Below are positions 1 through 8,861 of a DNA stretch of 64,000 bases, one piece after another. Position numbers and translations under genes: made by a program. The notes below the pieces were generated by a model. That model did no database searches. It worked only from the letters and a program-made list of their open reading frames with translations, and had not been told where the DNA came from. The number at the start of each line of letters is the position of its first letter. Within the stretch, counting starts at the first letter, position 1. This DNA is from Rhodovulum kholense (GTDB lineage: Bacteria > Pseudomonadota > Alphaproteobacteria > Rhodobacterales > Rhodobacteraceae): the NCBI RefSeq assembly GCF_003053725.1, contig NZ_QAYC01000016.1, forward strand, positions 25,694 through 89,693, written 5' to 3'.

Positions 1-60
1 AGAGACTTGCCCGACCACCCTTCGGCATTTGCCGTCAGGGTTCAAGCCCGGTCGCGCCGG

Positions 61-103
61 GGCCGATGGCAGGGCGCGCCCGGGACGCGCCCTGCCATCG
101 GCC
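61..103. repeat. 18-bp perfect inverted repeat just 3' of leuB
   Basis: Two 18-base arms (61-78 and 86-103) are exact reverse complements around a 7-base loop, starting four bases beyond the leuB stop. No T-run follows on either strand, so it may be a transcript-stabilising or Rho-assisted hairpin rather than a classical intrinsic terminator. Confidence 0.6.
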
Positions 104-106
104 GGA

Positions 107-1210
107 TCAGAGGCTCGCGTCGAGCGCGGCGAGGATCGCGTCGCCCATCCGCGAGGTCGAGACCGGGGTGCCGCCCTCGGCCCCCATCAGATCGGCGGTG
201 CGGACGCCGTCTGCCAGCACCTTCTCGACCGCCTTTTCCAGACGGGTCGCCTCGGCGCCTTCGTCGAAGGAATAGCGCAGCGCCATGGCAAAGCTCAGGA
301 TGCAGGCGATCGGGTTGGCCTTGCCCTGACCCGCGATGTCGGGGGCCGAGCCGTGAACGGGTTCGTACATCGCCTTGGGCCGGCCGTTTTCCATCGGTGC
401 GCCGAGGCTGGCCGAGGGCAGCATGCCCAGCGAGCCGGTCAGCATCGCGGCCACGTCCGACAGCAGGTCGCCGAAGAGATTGTCGGTCAGGATCACGTCG
501 AACTGTTTCGGCCAGCGGCAAAGCTGCATGCCGCCCGCATCGGCGTACATGTGGCTGAGCTCGACATCGGGATAGCTTTCGTCATGGACCTTCTGGACCA
601 CCTCGCGCCAGAGGATGCCCGATTCCATCACATTGGCCTTCTCCATCGAGCAGACCTTGTTGCCGCGCTTCCGCGCCAGCTCAAAGGCCGAACGCGCTAC
701 GCGGTCGATCTCGGCTTCGGTATAGCGCTGGGTGTTCAGGCCGACGCGCTGGCCGCCTTCCTCGATGATGCCGCGGGGCTCGCCGAAATAGATGCCCGAG
801 GTCAGCTCGCGCACGATCATGATGTCGAGCCCCGAGACCACGTCGCGTTTCAGCGACGAGAAATCGGCCAGCGCGTCGAAGCATTGCGCGGGGCGGAGGT
901 TGGCGAAAAGATCCATCTCCTTGCGGAGCCGCAGCAGGCCGCGCTCGGGCTTCAGGCTGAAATCGAGTTTGTCGTATTGCGGGCCGCCGACCGCGCCCAG
1001 AAGCACCGCGTCGACCTCTTGCGCCTTGGCCATGGTGGCATCCGACAGCGGCTTGCCATGGGCGTCATAGGCCGCGCCGCCGACCAGATCCTCGGTCACG
1101 TCGAACTTGAGGTCGCGTTTCGTGCCGTACCAGTCGATGATCCGGTGGACCTCGGCCATCACCTCGGGGCCGATGCCGTCGCCGGGCAGGATCAGAAGCG
1201 TGTTCGTCAT
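107..1210 (-). CDS. leuB: 3-isopropylmalate dehydrogenase
   Basis: This enzyme oxidatively decarboxylates 3-isopropylmalate with NAD+ in cytoplasmic leucine biosynthesis. The 367-residue protein has the family's usual length. It opens with [13 protein letters not shown] (residues 5-17), carries the LLGAVGGP segment near 70-77, the catalytic Tyr in [10 protein letters not shown] (about 141), the catalytic Lys in MEKANVM (191), and the metal-binding Asp residues in [11 protein letters not shown] (243, 248, 252). It is the last of three leu genes on this strand, downstream of leuC and leuD but separated from leuD by an unrelated secreted protein gene. An 18-bp hairpin follows its stop. The assignment is secure. 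Confidence 0.97.
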   Translation of the reverse strand: MTNTLLILPGDGIGPEVMAEVHRIIDWYGTKRDLKFDVTEDLVGGAAYDAHGKPLSDATMAKAQEVDAVLLGAVGGPQYDKLDFSLKPERGLLRLRKEMDLFANLRPAQCFDALADFSSLKRDVVSGLDIMIVRELTSGIYFGEPRGIIEEGGQRVGLNTQRYTEAEIDRVARSAFELARKRGNKVCSMEKANVMESGILWREVVQKVHDESYPDVELSHMYADAGGMQLCRWPKQFDVILTDNLFGDLLSDVAAMLTGSLGMLPSASLGAPMENGRPKAMYEPVHGSAPDIAGQGKANPIACILSFAMALRYSFDEGAEATRLEKAVEKVLADGVRTADLMGAEGGTPVSTSRMGDAILAALDASL

Positions 1211-1268
1211 ATGCGGATGTCCTTGTCGTGAAGGGTTGAAATCGGGGTAGCGGGCCGGATTTGGCCCG

Positions 1269-2369
1269 TCAAGGCAGGGCGAGATCCGCCCAGACGAGGC
1301 GGTGGCGCGAGGCCGTGCGGACCGTTTCGGCCAGCGGGCCGGCGGCGGGCCAGAAGACGCCCGCGCCGGTGACGGGGATCGCGGCAGAGGGCAGAACGTA
1401 ATCGACGCGCAGGTTCCCGGGGCTGTTGTCGTCCCATTCGGCGGTGTCGCGGGCCGGCACGCCCCGCTGGGCGGCGTTGGCGCCGGTTTGCGGCGCGGCG
1501 GCGGCGCCCGCGCTTTCGGGCAGGGGATCGGTCAGGCGCGGATCGGCCAGGAAGGCCCGCATCGCGGCGCTGCGCCCGTGGCCATCCTCGGGGTCGAGAT
1601 TGGCATCGCCCAGAACCACAAAGGGGCCATCGGGCGGCGGCAGATCCAGCGCGCCGTCGAGATAGAGCGTCCAGAGCCGAAGCTCGTCGCGGTTTCGCAG
1701 CCCGTTGCGGTCCTCTGGGCCGTCGAAGACGGGCGGCGTGGCATGGAAGGTCAGCAGGTGCAGGACGGTGCCGCCCAGATCGACCGGCACGTCCCAATGC
1801 CCGGTGGTCGAGAGGCGCTGCACCGCCTGCGCCTCGGGCGAGGGGAAGGGGGCGCCGTCAGTCTCGGGCAGGGTCGCGCCGGGCAGGTCGCGCCAGAGTA
1901 GCGCCGAGAAATCGCGCACCTCTTCGGTCAGGATGGGAAAGCGCGACAGGATCGCCATGCCGTCCTGTCCGGCGAAATAGCCAAAGCCCTGGGCATCGCC
2001 CGGCCCGCCCGTGCGGCCGTCCCCGTCGAGATCGAGGCCGCTGCGCAGACCGGTATTGGGGCTCAGTGCAAAGCGATGGGGATAGTCCAGATCGCGGGCG
2101 CGCAGCAGATCCGCCAGCGCTGTCAGCGCCAGCCCGTCGAGGTCGTAATCGATCCCCTGCAGCGCGAGGATGTCGGGCCGGGCGGCGGCGATCACCTCGA
2201 CCACCGCCGCCACCTGGTCGTCCTTGCGCGACAGGATATCGCGCAACAAAAGCCCCGGCCCCTTGCGGGAGAGCTCGGCGTTATAGCTGGCCACGCGCAG
2301 ATCGGCTGCGGCGGGAAGGGCAAGAAAGACGGCAAGCAGGCCCGGCACGAACGCGGCGGGCCTGCGCAT
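1269..2369 (-). CDS. secreted endonuclease/exonuclease/phosphatase-fold protein
   Basis: The 366-residue product begins with a Sec signal peptide (hydrophobic stretch about residues 8-22, ending in AAA before [11 protein letters not shown]). The mature part has the EEP fold signatures: SYN near residue 28, VVLGDANLD in the middle, LRVDYVLP near 330 and a C-terminal SRHRLVWAD with the active-site His. The segment that normally carries the metal-binding Glu (LQE) reads [10 protein letters not shown], so that Glu is replaced by Gly. Family members cleave nucleic acids or phosphodiesters; the periplasmic location suggests nutrient scavenging, but the substrate is unknown. It lies between leuD (4-base gap) and leuB and probably shares their transcript. 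Confidence 0.85.
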   Translation of the reverse strand: MRRPAAFVPGLLAVFLALPAAADLRVASYNAELSRKGPGLLLRDILSRKDDQVAAVVEVIAAARPDILALQGIDYDLDGLALTALADLLRARDLDYPHRFALSPNTGLRSGLDLDGDGRTGGPGDAQGFGYFAGQDGMAILSRFPILTEEVRDFSALLWRDLPGATLPETDGAPFPSPEAQAVQRLSTTGHWDVPVDLGGTVLHLLTFHATPPVFDGPEDRNGLRNRDELRLWTLYLDGALDLPPPDGPFVVLGDANLDPEDGHGRSAAMRAFLADPRLTDPLPESAGAAAAPQTGANAAQRGVPARDTAEWDDNSPGNLRVDYVLPSAAIPVTGAGVFWPAAGPLAETVRTASRHRLVWADLALP

Positions 2370-2374
2370 CCGGG

Positions 2375-2980
2375 TCAGACCCAGGGCCGGTCCTGGGCCA
2401 TCTTCGACTCGAAGCCGTCGATGGCGGTCGCCTTGTTGAGCGTCAGGCCGATATCGTCGAGCCCTTCCAGCAGGCAGTGCTTGCGGAACGGGTCGACCTC
2501 GAAGGCAATCTCGACCCCGTCCGAGGTGGTGATCGTCTGGTTTTCCAGATCGACCGTCATCCGGGCATTGGCGCCCTTCTCGGCATCCTTCATCAGGATG
2601 TCGACCTGCTCTTGCGGCAGCGGGATCGGCAGGATGCCATTCTTGAAGCAGTTGTTGAAGAAGATGTCGGCAAAGCTGGGTGCGATCACGCAGCGGATGC
2701 CGAAATCCTTGATCGCCCAGGGGGCGTGTTCGCGCGAGGACCCGCAGCCGAAATTGTCGCCCGCGACAAGGATCTGGGTCTCGCGATAGGCGGGCTTGTT
2801 CAGCACGAAATCGGGGTTTTCATTGCCGTCCTGATCGTAGCGCATCTCGTCGAACAGGTTCACCCCCAGCCCCTCGCGCTTGATCGTCTTGAGGTACTGC
2901 TTGGGGATGATCATGTCGGTGTCGATGTTGACCAGATCCAGCGGCGCGGCGATGCCGGTGAGCTTCTCGAACTTTTCCAT
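2375..2980 (-). CDS. leuD: 3-isopropylmalate dehydratase small subunit
   Basis: The LeuD subunit pairs with LeuC to isomerise 2-isopropylmalate to 3-isopropylmalate in leucine synthesis. The 201-residue length is typical. Characteristic segments are the N-terminal [22 protein letters not shown], and the swivelling-domain motif [18 protein letters not shown] followed by [18 protein letters not shown]. The gene is on the same strand as leuC, with an HdeD-like gene between them. The assignment is secure. Confidence 0.97.
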   Translation of the reverse strand: MEKFEKLTGIAAPLDLVNIDTDMIIPKQYLKTIKREGLGVNLFDEMRYDQDGNENPDFVLNKPAYRETQILVAGDNFGCGSSREHAPWAIKDFGIRCVIAPSFADIFFNNCFKNGILPIPLPQEQVDILMKDAEKGANARMTVDLENQTITTSDGVEIAFEVDPFRKHCLLEGLDDIGLTLNKATAIDGFESKMAQDRPWV

Positions 2981-3039
2981 TCGTCTCAGATCTCCTAGCG
3001 CCTTCCGCGCCGCCCCCGGGGTCCGGTCAGGCGGTCGCG

Positions 3040-3573
3040 TCAGGCAGGTGTTTCAACATGGCGGGGCCGCCGCGCGGCGATCCCGAAGGCCATCAGCCCG
3101 ATCCCGTCCAGAAGCAGCTCGAGCCCGACCAGCATCCCCAGAAGCGTGGTGGCCGCGGCGAAGAAGTTCGAGAAGATCAGGACCCCGATCAGGATGGATG
3201 CCGCCCCGGTCAGAAGCAGCAGCCAGAAAAGGCCGGTGTCGCGGAAGGTGAAGGACAGCATCAGGCGCATGGCCCCCATCACGACGAAGAGAAGCCCCAG
3301 CAGCAGCGTCATCCAGGCCGCGCCGACCAGCGGGTTGATCAGGATCGACAGGCCCGCCAGCAGGAACAGAATGCCGACGAAGCCGTTGAGCCAGCGGTGA
3401 CTGTCGGGTCCGCCCCGCATCACCGTGATCATCTGGATCAGACCGGCGAGCAGAAAGACGATGCCGACGATCTGGGTGGCCGCGATGGTGGCGGCGAAGG
3501 GGTTGGCCAGCGCCACGATCCCGCCGATCAGCAGCACGACGCCGATCAGCGTGTAGATGAGCCAGTTTCTCAT
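3040..3573 (-). CDS. HdeD/DUF308-family membrane protein
   Basis: This 177-residue protein is almost entirely hydrophobic, with about six predicted membrane segments arranged as pairs with short loops, as in the HdeD/DUF308 family linked to acid or stress tolerance in enterobacteria. The start chosen is an ATG preceded by GAGGAGGTTCCC, a near-perfect ribosome binding site; an in-frame ATG 23 codons upstream has no such site and adds an unlikely polar extension. It sits between leuC and leuD on the same strand, an unusual place for this family. The role here is unknown. Confidence 0.8.
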   Translation of the reverse strand: MRNWLIYTLIGVVLLIGGIVALANPFAATIAATQIVGIVFLLAGLIQMITVMRGGPDSHRWLNGFVGILFLLAGLSILINPLVGAAWMTLLLGLLFVVMGAMRLMLSFTFRDTGLFWLLLLTGAASILIGVLIFSNFFAAATTLLGMLVGLELLLDGIGLMAFGIAARRPRHVETPA

Positions 3574-3720
3574 GGGAACCTCCTCGATGTGAGAGTTTGT
3601 CTCCACATCAACGGTCCGGGCGACCGATGGGTTCCCGCGCACGGACCCCGCCCGACGGCCGCAAGGGCCGCCTGTCTAAGGGGAGGGGTCCGGCCCGTCA
3701 TTGTCTTCCGCGCCTCCGGT

Positions 3721-5136
3721 TCAGACCGTTTCGGCCAGCAGTTCGCGCACGTCGGTCAGGTGCCCCGTGACCGCCGCCGCCGCGGCCATGACCGGGCTCA
3801 TCAGATGGGTGCGCCCGCCCCGGCCCATGCGGCCCTCGAAGTTGCGGTTCGAGGTGGCGGCACAGCGTTCGCCCGGCGCCAGCTGGTCGGGGTTCATGCC
3901 CAGACACATCGAACAGCCGGCAAGCCGCCATTCGAAGCCCGCCTCGGTAAAGACCTTGTCGAGCCCCTCTTCCTCGGCCTGCGCCCGCACCAGCCCCGAA
4001 CCCGGCACGACCATGCCGCGCACGCCCGGCGCCAGTGTCTTGCCCTTCAGGATTTCGGCCGCGGCGCGCAGATCCTCGATCCGGCCATTCGTGCAGGACC
4101 CGATGAAGACCGCATCGACCTTGATCTCGGTCAGCGGCGTGCCGGGTTTCAGCCCCATATAGTCGAGCGACCGGCGCGCGGCCTCGACCTTGCCGCCCTG
4201 GAAGTCCCCGGGCGCGGGCACGGTGCCGGTGATCGGCAGCACGTCCTCGGGCGAGGTGCCCCAGGTCACCACGGGGGCGATGTCCTCGGCGCGGATGGTC
4301 ACGACCTTGTCCCAATGGGCGTTGTCGTCGGATTTGAGCGTCTTCCACCAGGTCAGCGCGGCTTCCCATTGCGCGCCCTTCGGCGCATGGGGGCGGCCCT
4401 TGACGTAGTCGAAGGTGGTGTCGTCGGGCGCGATCAGGCCCGCGCGCGCGCCGCCCTCGATCGCCATGTTGCAGACCGTCATCCGGCCTTCCATCGAAAG
4501 CGCGCGGATCGCTTCGCCGCAATATTCGATGACATAGCCGGTGCCGCCCGCGGTGCCGGTCTTGCCGATCACCGCAAGGGTGATGTCCTTGGCCGTGACG
4601 CCCGGCGGCAGGGTGCCGGTGATCTCGACCTTCATGTTCTTCGACTTCTTCTGGATCAGCGTCTGGGTGGCCAGAACATGTTCGACCTCGGAGGTGCCGA
4701 TCCCGTGCGCCAGCGCCCCGAAGGCGCCATGGGTCGCGGTATGGCTGTCGCCGCAGACAACGGTCATGCCGGGCAGGGTCCAGCCCTGTTCGGGGCCGAC
4801 GATATGCACGATCCCCTGCCGGATATCCGAGACCGGGTAATAGACCACGCCGAAATCGCGCGCGTTCTTGTCGAGCGCCTCGACCTGGATGCGGCTTTCC
4901 TCGTTGTCGATCTTCGTCTCGCGCCCTTCGGTGGTGGGCACGTTGTGATCTGGCACGGCGATGGTCTTTTCGGGCGCGCGCACGGTGCGGCCCGACATCC
5001 GCAGGCCTTCGAAGGCTTGTGGGCTCGTCACCTCATGCACGAGATGGCGGTCGATATACAGAAGGCAGGTGCCGTCCTCGGCCTGGTCGACCAGGTGGGC
5101 ATCCCACAGCTTGTCATAGAGGGTCTTGCCGGTCAT
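3721..5136 (-). CDS. leuC: 3-isopropylmalate dehydratase large subunit
   Basis: LeuC is the [4Fe-4S] aconitase-type catalytic subunit of isopropylmalate isomerase. The 471-residue protein starts [14 protein letters not shown], the standard LeuC N-terminus, after GGAGAATTCC; an upstream in-frame ATG would add a 20-residue non-homologous tail. Cluster ligands are seen in [14 protein letters not shown] and in [12 protein letters not shown] near the C-terminus, followed by [20 protein letters not shown]. It is the first leu gene of this strand in the window; leuA is not present here. Confidence 0.97.
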   Translation of the reverse strand: MTGKTLYDKLWDAHLVDQAEDGTCLLYIDRHLVHEVTSPQAFEGLRMSGRTVRAPEKTIAVPDHNVPTTEGRETKIDNEESRIQVEALDKNARDFGVVYYPVSDIRQGIVHIVGPEQGWTLPGMTVVCGDSHTATHGAFGALAHGIGTSEVEHVLATQTLIQKKSKNMKVEITGTLPPGVTAKDITLAVIGKTGTAGGTGYVIEYCGEAIRALSMEGRMTVCNMAIEGGARAGLIAPDDTTFDYVKGRPHAPKGAQWEAALTWWKTLKSDDNAHWDKVVTIRAEDIAPVVTWGTSPEDVLPITGTVPAPGDFQGGKVEAARRSLDYMGLKPGTPLTEIKVDAVFIGSCTNGRIEDLRAAAEILKGKTLAPGVRGMVVPGSGLVRAQAEEEGLDKVFTEAGFEWRLAGCSMCLGMNPDQLAPGERCAATSNRNFEGRMGRGGRTHLMSPVMAAAAAVTGHLTDVRELLAETV

Positions 5137-5192
5137 GGAATTCTCCGCGGCTATGTCACTTGGCAAATGGAGAAACGGGTGCTGACGCCGCC

Positions 5193-5279
5193 TCAAAGGC
5201 GGGCGAGCACCGATCGGGTCGCGCCGAAGAATCGCCAGGGCAGGCGCGCGCGGTCGTCCATGTCGAAGACGCGTTTCAT
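5193..5279 (-). CDS. possible 28-residue small protein upstream of leuC
   Basis: A short frame encodes [20 protein letters not shown] and eight further residues, ending ARL. AAAGGAGT lies 11 bases upstream of its ATG, a slightly long but plausible spacing. The stop is followed by a small CGCC-TTTGA-GGCG hairpin. It is basic and not leucine-rich, so it does not look like a classical leu attenuator peptide. The rest of the 327-base gap between leuC and the next gene shows only an AT-rich stretch at about 5370-5450 that may hold a promoter for the plus-strand small gene. Confidence 0.3.
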   Translation of the reverse strand: MKRVFDMDDRARLPWRFFGATRSVLARL

Positions 5280-5463
5280 GCCGCTGGGATACTCCTTTGC
5301 CCCGCGTCGATCAAGGGCATGCGCTTGCCGGCACGTCGCTTCGTGGTCTTCATCTTGGCGGGCCGGAGGTATGGTCACCTATATATGGGGTAAAAGCCCA
5401 AGATCTATTGATTTACGTAAGGGAATACATCATCGTTCTTCTGTTATCCAGAGAGGTGATCCG

Positions 5464-5592
5464 ATGGCTCCGAAGACAGTGAACAAGAGCGCGAAGACCG
5501 GGCAGTTCGTTTCGAATGCCAAGGTCAGGTCCGCTCCCGCGACAACTTATAAGCAAACCGTGGCGCCGAAAGGCAAGAAGGGCAAAAACTAG
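5464..5592 (+). CDS. small basic protein with TGQFVS motif
   Basis: The frame encodes 42 residues starting MAPKTVNKSAKTGQFVS, continuing with a short SAPATTYKQTV segment and ending in a Lys-rich tail (KGKKGKN). GAGGTGATCCG precedes the ATG, a good ribosome binding site. From memory, short proteins of the pattern SAKTGQFVSxAxxxxxPATT occur as scattered hypothetical genes in alphaproteobacteria. The upstream 80 bases are AT-rich compared with the rest of the window. Function is unknown; nucleic-acid binding is only a guess from the charge. Confidence 0.6.
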   Translation: MAPKTVNKSAKTGQFVSNAKVRSAPATTYKQTVAPKGKKGKN

Positions 5593-5706
5593 TCCCGGAT
5601 CAAACGGTTTCGCTCTGTTCGGGGCGAGGAAATCCAAGGGCGGCCTGACTGCATGAGGCGTTTGGTTTTCCGCCTTCCTGACCTAATCTTGGGGAAAGGA
5701 GGCCCG

Positions 5707-7032
5707 ATGGAGAGCGATCCGACTCCGATCCTGCAGGAATTGCAGGCCTTGGCCGAGCAGGGCAGGGGTTTCTTCCAAAGCCTGACCCGGCCGGGCTGGC
5801 GGCTTTATCAGATCGGCATCCTGCTGGGGCTGTTTGCGCTGGCCCAGCTGGGCGCCTGGGCGCTTTACGGACGGCTCTACGGCTGGCTTCGGGCGCGCGA
5901 GGGCTGGCCGATGTGGCGGTTCCGCACCGGGCTGATCCTGCTGCGGCGGCTGCGGATCATCCTGCTGGTCATCCTTGCCTGGGTCACGGTCTGGGCCATG
6001 CGCGAGGTGACCTGGCCCTCGCGCAGCTATCTGGTGGCCATCGGCGCGACGCTGGCGACGGCCTGGCTGTTCGTGGGGCTTGCCGCGCGGCTGGTGCGCA
6101 ACCCCTTTCTGCGGCGCCTCGTGACCTGGGGGCTCTGGGTCTATGTCACGCTTTATGTCGTCGGCCTGACCGAAGAGGCGGCGGCGCTGCTCGACTCGGT
6201 CCGGCTGGGCATGGGCGATCTGCAGCTTTCGGCGCTGACCCTGCTCAGGGCCGCGGTGGTGACCGGCGTGCTTTTCACCGGCGCCCGGCTGATCGCCACC
6301 ACCTCGGCGGCCCGCATCCGGCGGGACGACGACATCTCGCCCTCGATGCGGGTGCTGATCGTCAAGCTCTTGCAGCTATGCCTTTACGGCGCGGCGGTGT
6401 TTCTGGGGCTCAAGCTCGCGGGCTTCGACCTGACCGGGCTGGCGGTGCTGTCGGGCGCCATCGGTGTGGGCCTGGGCTTCGGGTTGCAGAAGGTTGTCTC
6501 GAACCTCGTCTCGGGCGTCATCATCCTGCTCGACAAGTCGGTCAAGCCGGGCGACGTGATCTCGCTGGGCGACACCTTTGGCTGGATCAACGCGCTGGGC
6601 GCACGCTATGTCTCGGTCGTCACCCGCGAGGGCAAGGAATACCTGATCCCGAACGAGGATCTGATCACCAGCCAGGTGGTCAACTGGTCCCATTCCAACG
6701 AATTTGTCCGGCTCGACATCTTTTTCGGCACTGCCTATGCGGACGACCCGCACCGGGTGCGTCGGCTGGCGGTCGAGGCGGCGGCCAGCGTGCCCCGGGT
6801 GCTGGCCGACAGGCCGCCCGTATGCCATATCGTGGGCTTCGGCGACAGTTCGGTCGACTACATCCTGCGGTTCTGGATCGTCGATCCCAGCGAGGGCCTG
6901 ACCAATGTCCGGGGCGCGGTCTTTCTGGCGCTCTGGGACGCGTTCCAGGCCAACGACATCACCATTCCCTTCCCGCAGCGCGAGGTGAAAATCCTGCCCG
7001 GCAGCCGCCTCGCCGCCGCTCCGCCCGACTGA
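5707..7032 (+). CDS. MscS-type mechanosensitive channel
   Basis: The 441-residue protein has several N-terminal transmembrane segments (roughly residues 45-70, 95-115, 120-140, 150-170, 200-220, 240-265), then the pore-lining helix and MscS beta domain: VLSGAIGVGLGFGLQKVVSN, the SGVIILLDKSVKPGDVI segment, and the IPNEDLITSQVVNWS motif. Family members open under membrane tension to release solutes during osmotic downshock. The start is an ATG with AAAGGAGG six bases upstream; an earlier in-frame ATG adds 18 residues without such a site. It is likely co-transcribed with the SOUL gene 33 bases downstream. Confidence 0.9.
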   Translation: MESDPTPILQELQALAEQGRGFFQSLTRPGWRLYQIGILLGLFALAQLGAWALYGRLYGWLRAREGWPMWRFRTGLILLRRLRIILLVILAWVTVWAMREVTWPSRSYLVAIGATLATAWLFVGLAARLVRNPFLRRLVTWGLWVYVTLYVVGLTEEAAALLDSVRLGMGDLQLSALTLLRAAVVTGVLFTGARLIATTSAARIRRDDDISPSMRVLIVKLLQLCLYGAAVFLGLKLAGFDLTGLAVLSGAIGVGLGFGLQKVVSNLVSGVIILLDKSVKPGDVISLGDTFGWINALGARYVSVVTREGKEYLIPNEDLITSQVVNWSHSNEFVRLDIFFGTAYADDPHRVRRLAVEAAASVPRVLADRPPVCHIVGFGDSSVDYILRFWIVDPSEGLTNVRGAVFLALWDAFQANDITIPFPQREVKILPGSRLAAAPPD

Positions 7033-7065
7033 CAGCCCCCCGTTCCGCCAAAGGAGTCCCGTCCG

Positions 7066-7674
7066 ATGCCCCGTCCCGTTCGTTTGTCAGGCCCCGTCTT
7101 TTTATCAGGTCTCGCCCTGGCCGCGACCCTGGCCGCAAACCTCGTCCGCGCCGACAGCTATCGGGGCTATCCCGAGGTGCCCTACCGGGCCGAGCGCCAG
7201 ATGGGCGCCGTCGAGCTGCGCCACTATCCCGCCCGCACCATCGCCGAGGTCATCGTCGACGGGACGCGCTTTGCCGCCATAAATCGCGGCTTCAGCGAGC
7301 TGGCCCATTACATTTTCGGCGAGAATGCGGCGGGCGAAAAGATCGCCATGACCGTGCCGGTGGGCCAGACCCGGACCGATCGTGGCTGGGCAATCCGCTT
7401 TACGATGCCCGAGGACGCGACGCCTGAGACCCTGCCCGAGCCGACGAAATCCTGGGTCCGGCTGCGGCGTCTGCCGCCCGAAACCCTTCTTGTCCTGCGC
7501 TTTTCCGGCCGCGCCACGGCCGAGAAGCTGAACGCCGCCGGGCGCGATCTGGTGGCCGAGGGCAAGGCGCGGGGCCTGCACCTGACCGGGCCCGCCCGGC
7601 TGATGTTCTACGACGACCCTTTCACCATGCCCTGGAACCGGCGCAACGAGGTCGGCTACCTTGTGGCGCCATGA
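7066..7674 (+). CDS. secreted SOUL-family (heme-binding-type) protein
   Basis: The 202-residue product has a signal peptide (hydrophobic residues about 8-28, ending near VRADS) and one SOUL domain. Typical features are VPYRAERQMGAVELRHYPA at the start of the domain, the FAAINRGFSELAHYIFGEN segment, EKIAMTVPVGQT, and near the C-terminus MFYDDPFTMPWNRRNEVGY. SOUL/HBP23 proteins bind heme or tetrapyrroles in some cases; the bacterial periplasmic members are uncharacterised. It follows the MscS gene. Confidence 0.85.
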   Translation: MPRPVRLSGPVFLSGLALAATLAANLVRADSYRGYPEVPYRAERQMGAVELRHYPARTIAEVIVDGTRFAAINRGFSELAHYIFGENAAGEKIAMTVPVGQTRTDRGWAIRFTMPEDATPETLPEPTKSWVRLRRLPPETLLVLRFSGRATAEKLNAAGRDLVAEGKARGLHLTGPARLMFYDDPFTMPWNRRNEVGYLVAP

Positions 7675-7776
7675 CGCCGCTCCGCCTGCAGCGCGCATTG
7701 AGATTTTAACCCAGGGATGCTAGATATGACCTATGCCCAGCGCCGGGGCACCGACGGCGCGCCGCGTAGGAGGACA

Positions 7777-7836
7777 ATGTCCTGTCTCACAATCTTGAGG
7801 TGGCCTTTGACGGGGCCGCAGCAATGGCAGCGATGA
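7777..7836 (+). CDS. possible 19-residue leader ORF overlapping the rsfS start
   Basis: TAGGAGGA, the strongest ribosome binding site in this intergenic region, sits just upstream of this ATG. The frame reads MSCLTILRWPLTGPQQWQR and ends in a TGA that overlaps an in-frame ATG of rsfS as ATGA. Such overlaps usually mark translational coupling. Alternatively rsfS has a sequence error or frameshift at its 5' end. Confidence 0.4.
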   Translation: MSCLTILRWPLTGPQQWQR

Positions 7837-8201
7837 ACGCGCTGCTTCCGGATGTGTCGAGTGAAGAGCTCCTCGATCGCATCCTCGCCTCCCTCGACGA
7901 CGACAAGGCCGAAGACGTGGTCCGTATCGACCTGCGCGGCAAGTCCAGCGTGGCCGATTACATGGTCATATGTTCCGGCCGTTCGACCCGGCAGGTCTCG
8001 GCCATCGCCGAAAAGCTGAAGGACCGCCTCAAGGAGGATCTGGGCCGCAGCTGCAAGATCGAGGGGAAGGATCAGGGCGACTGGGTGCTGATCGATGTGG
8101 GCGACGTGATCGTGCACGTCTTCCGTCCCGAGGTCCGCGAGTTCTACCAGCTCGAGAAGATGTGGATGCCCGCCGGCGCGATGAACTCCGCCCGCGCCTG
8201 A
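7833..8201 (+). CDS. rsfS: ribosome silencing factor RsfS
   Basis: RsfS (Iojap family) binds ribosomal protein uL14 and blocks subunit joining during nutrient limitation. The sequence LLDRILASLDDDKAEDVV, the DLRGKSSVADYMVICSGRS core, GDWVLIDVGDVIVHVF and the FYQLEKMW end are diagnostic. Start choice is uncertain: an in-frame TAG at 7767 limits it; candidates are GTG at 7800, ATG at 7824 and ATG at 7833, none with a clear ribosome binding site. I chose 7833 (122 residues) because it overlaps the stop of a short upstream frame that does have one. The stop overlaps the rlmH ATG by one base. Confidence 0.93.
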   Translation: MNALLPDVSSEELLDRILASLDDDKAEDVVRIDLRGKSSVADYMVICSGRSTRQVSAIAEKLKDRLKEDLGRSCKIEGKDQGDWVLIDVGDVIVHVFRPEVREFYQLEKMWMPAGAMNSARA

Positions 8202-8671
8202 TGCGCGTCCATGTCTGCGCCGTGGGGCGCCTGCGCAAGGGCCCCGAGCGCGACCTGATCGAGGATTACACCGCCCGGTTCGACCGGACCGGCCGGAGCC
8301 TCGGGCTCGGCCCGCTGACCTTCGCCGAAGTCGAGGACCGCAAGGGCGGCGGCCCGGCCGCCGAGGCGGCGCTTCTGGACCGCGCCCTGCCGCAGGGCGC
8401 TGCGATCTGTGCCCTCGACGAACGCGGCCGGACCCTCGCCTCGCCCGATTTCGCCGATCTGCTGGCGCGCTGGCGCGATGCCGGCCGGGGGGATGCGGCC
8501 TTCCTGATCGGCGGCGCCGACGGGCTCGATCCGGCTCTGGTCGCCCGGGCCGACGCGGTGCTGTCCTTTGGGCCGATGGTCTGGCCCCATATGCTGGCCC
8601 GTGCCATGCTCAGCGAACAACTGTACCGCGCCGCCAGTATCCTTGCCGGTCTGCCCTATCACCGCGTCTGA
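8201..8671 (+). CDS. rlmH: 23S rRNA (pseudouridine1915-N3)-methyltransferase RlmH
   Basis: RlmH methylates pseudouridine 1915 of 23S rRNA using SAM, and is a SPOUT-fold homodimer. The 156-residue length is exact for the family. The N-terminus MRVHVCAVGRLRKGPE and the SAM-binding knot near the C-terminus (FLIGGADGLDP, then LSEQLYRAASILAGLPYHR) are conserved. It overlaps rsfS by one base (TGATG), the pairing found in most bacteria. Confidence 0.97.
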   Translation: MRVHVCAVGRLRKGPERDLIEDYTARFDRTGRSLGLGPLTFAEVEDRKGGGPAAEAALLDRALPQGAAICALDERGRTLASPDFADLLARWRDAGRGDAAFLIGGADGLDPALVARADAVLSFGPMVWPHMLARAMLSEQLYRAASILAGLPYHRV

Positions 8672-8700
8672 TCTTCTTCTTGGCCCAAATACCCCCTTCC

Positions 8701-8717
8701 CGCGCCCGCAGGGCGCG
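8701..8717. repeat. GC hairpin in the rlmH-gpmI gap
   Basis: CGCGCCC-GCA-GGGCGCG forms a perfect 7-bp stem 30 bases after the rlmH stop, followed by a smaller GGCC-AGT-GGCC repeat. There is no T-run, so intrinsic termination is doubtful. Nothing else is evident in this 190-base gap. Confidence 0.4.
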
Positions 8718-8861
8718 GCCAGTGGCCACCGGGATGCCGTTCGGCCGCATTTGCAACTCGCCCCGGAAGCGCCCGTGTGACAGGCTGCCATCGACGGCCG
8801 CTGTTGTCCTCTGGCCCCGTGCCTTCTAGAAGGGGCGCAACTGCAGAAGGGTGCTTTTGCC

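Noticed and set aside
7..1231. Long plus-strand frames over the leuB gene
   Set aside because: They are antisense shadows caused by high third-position GC; the minus-strand leuB reading has all family motifs.
3058..5592. Very long plus-strand frame over leuC and the HdeD gene
   Set aside because: Its sequence is Gln/Arg/His-rich without motifs and covers real minus-strand genes; only its last 42 codons are a separate small gene.
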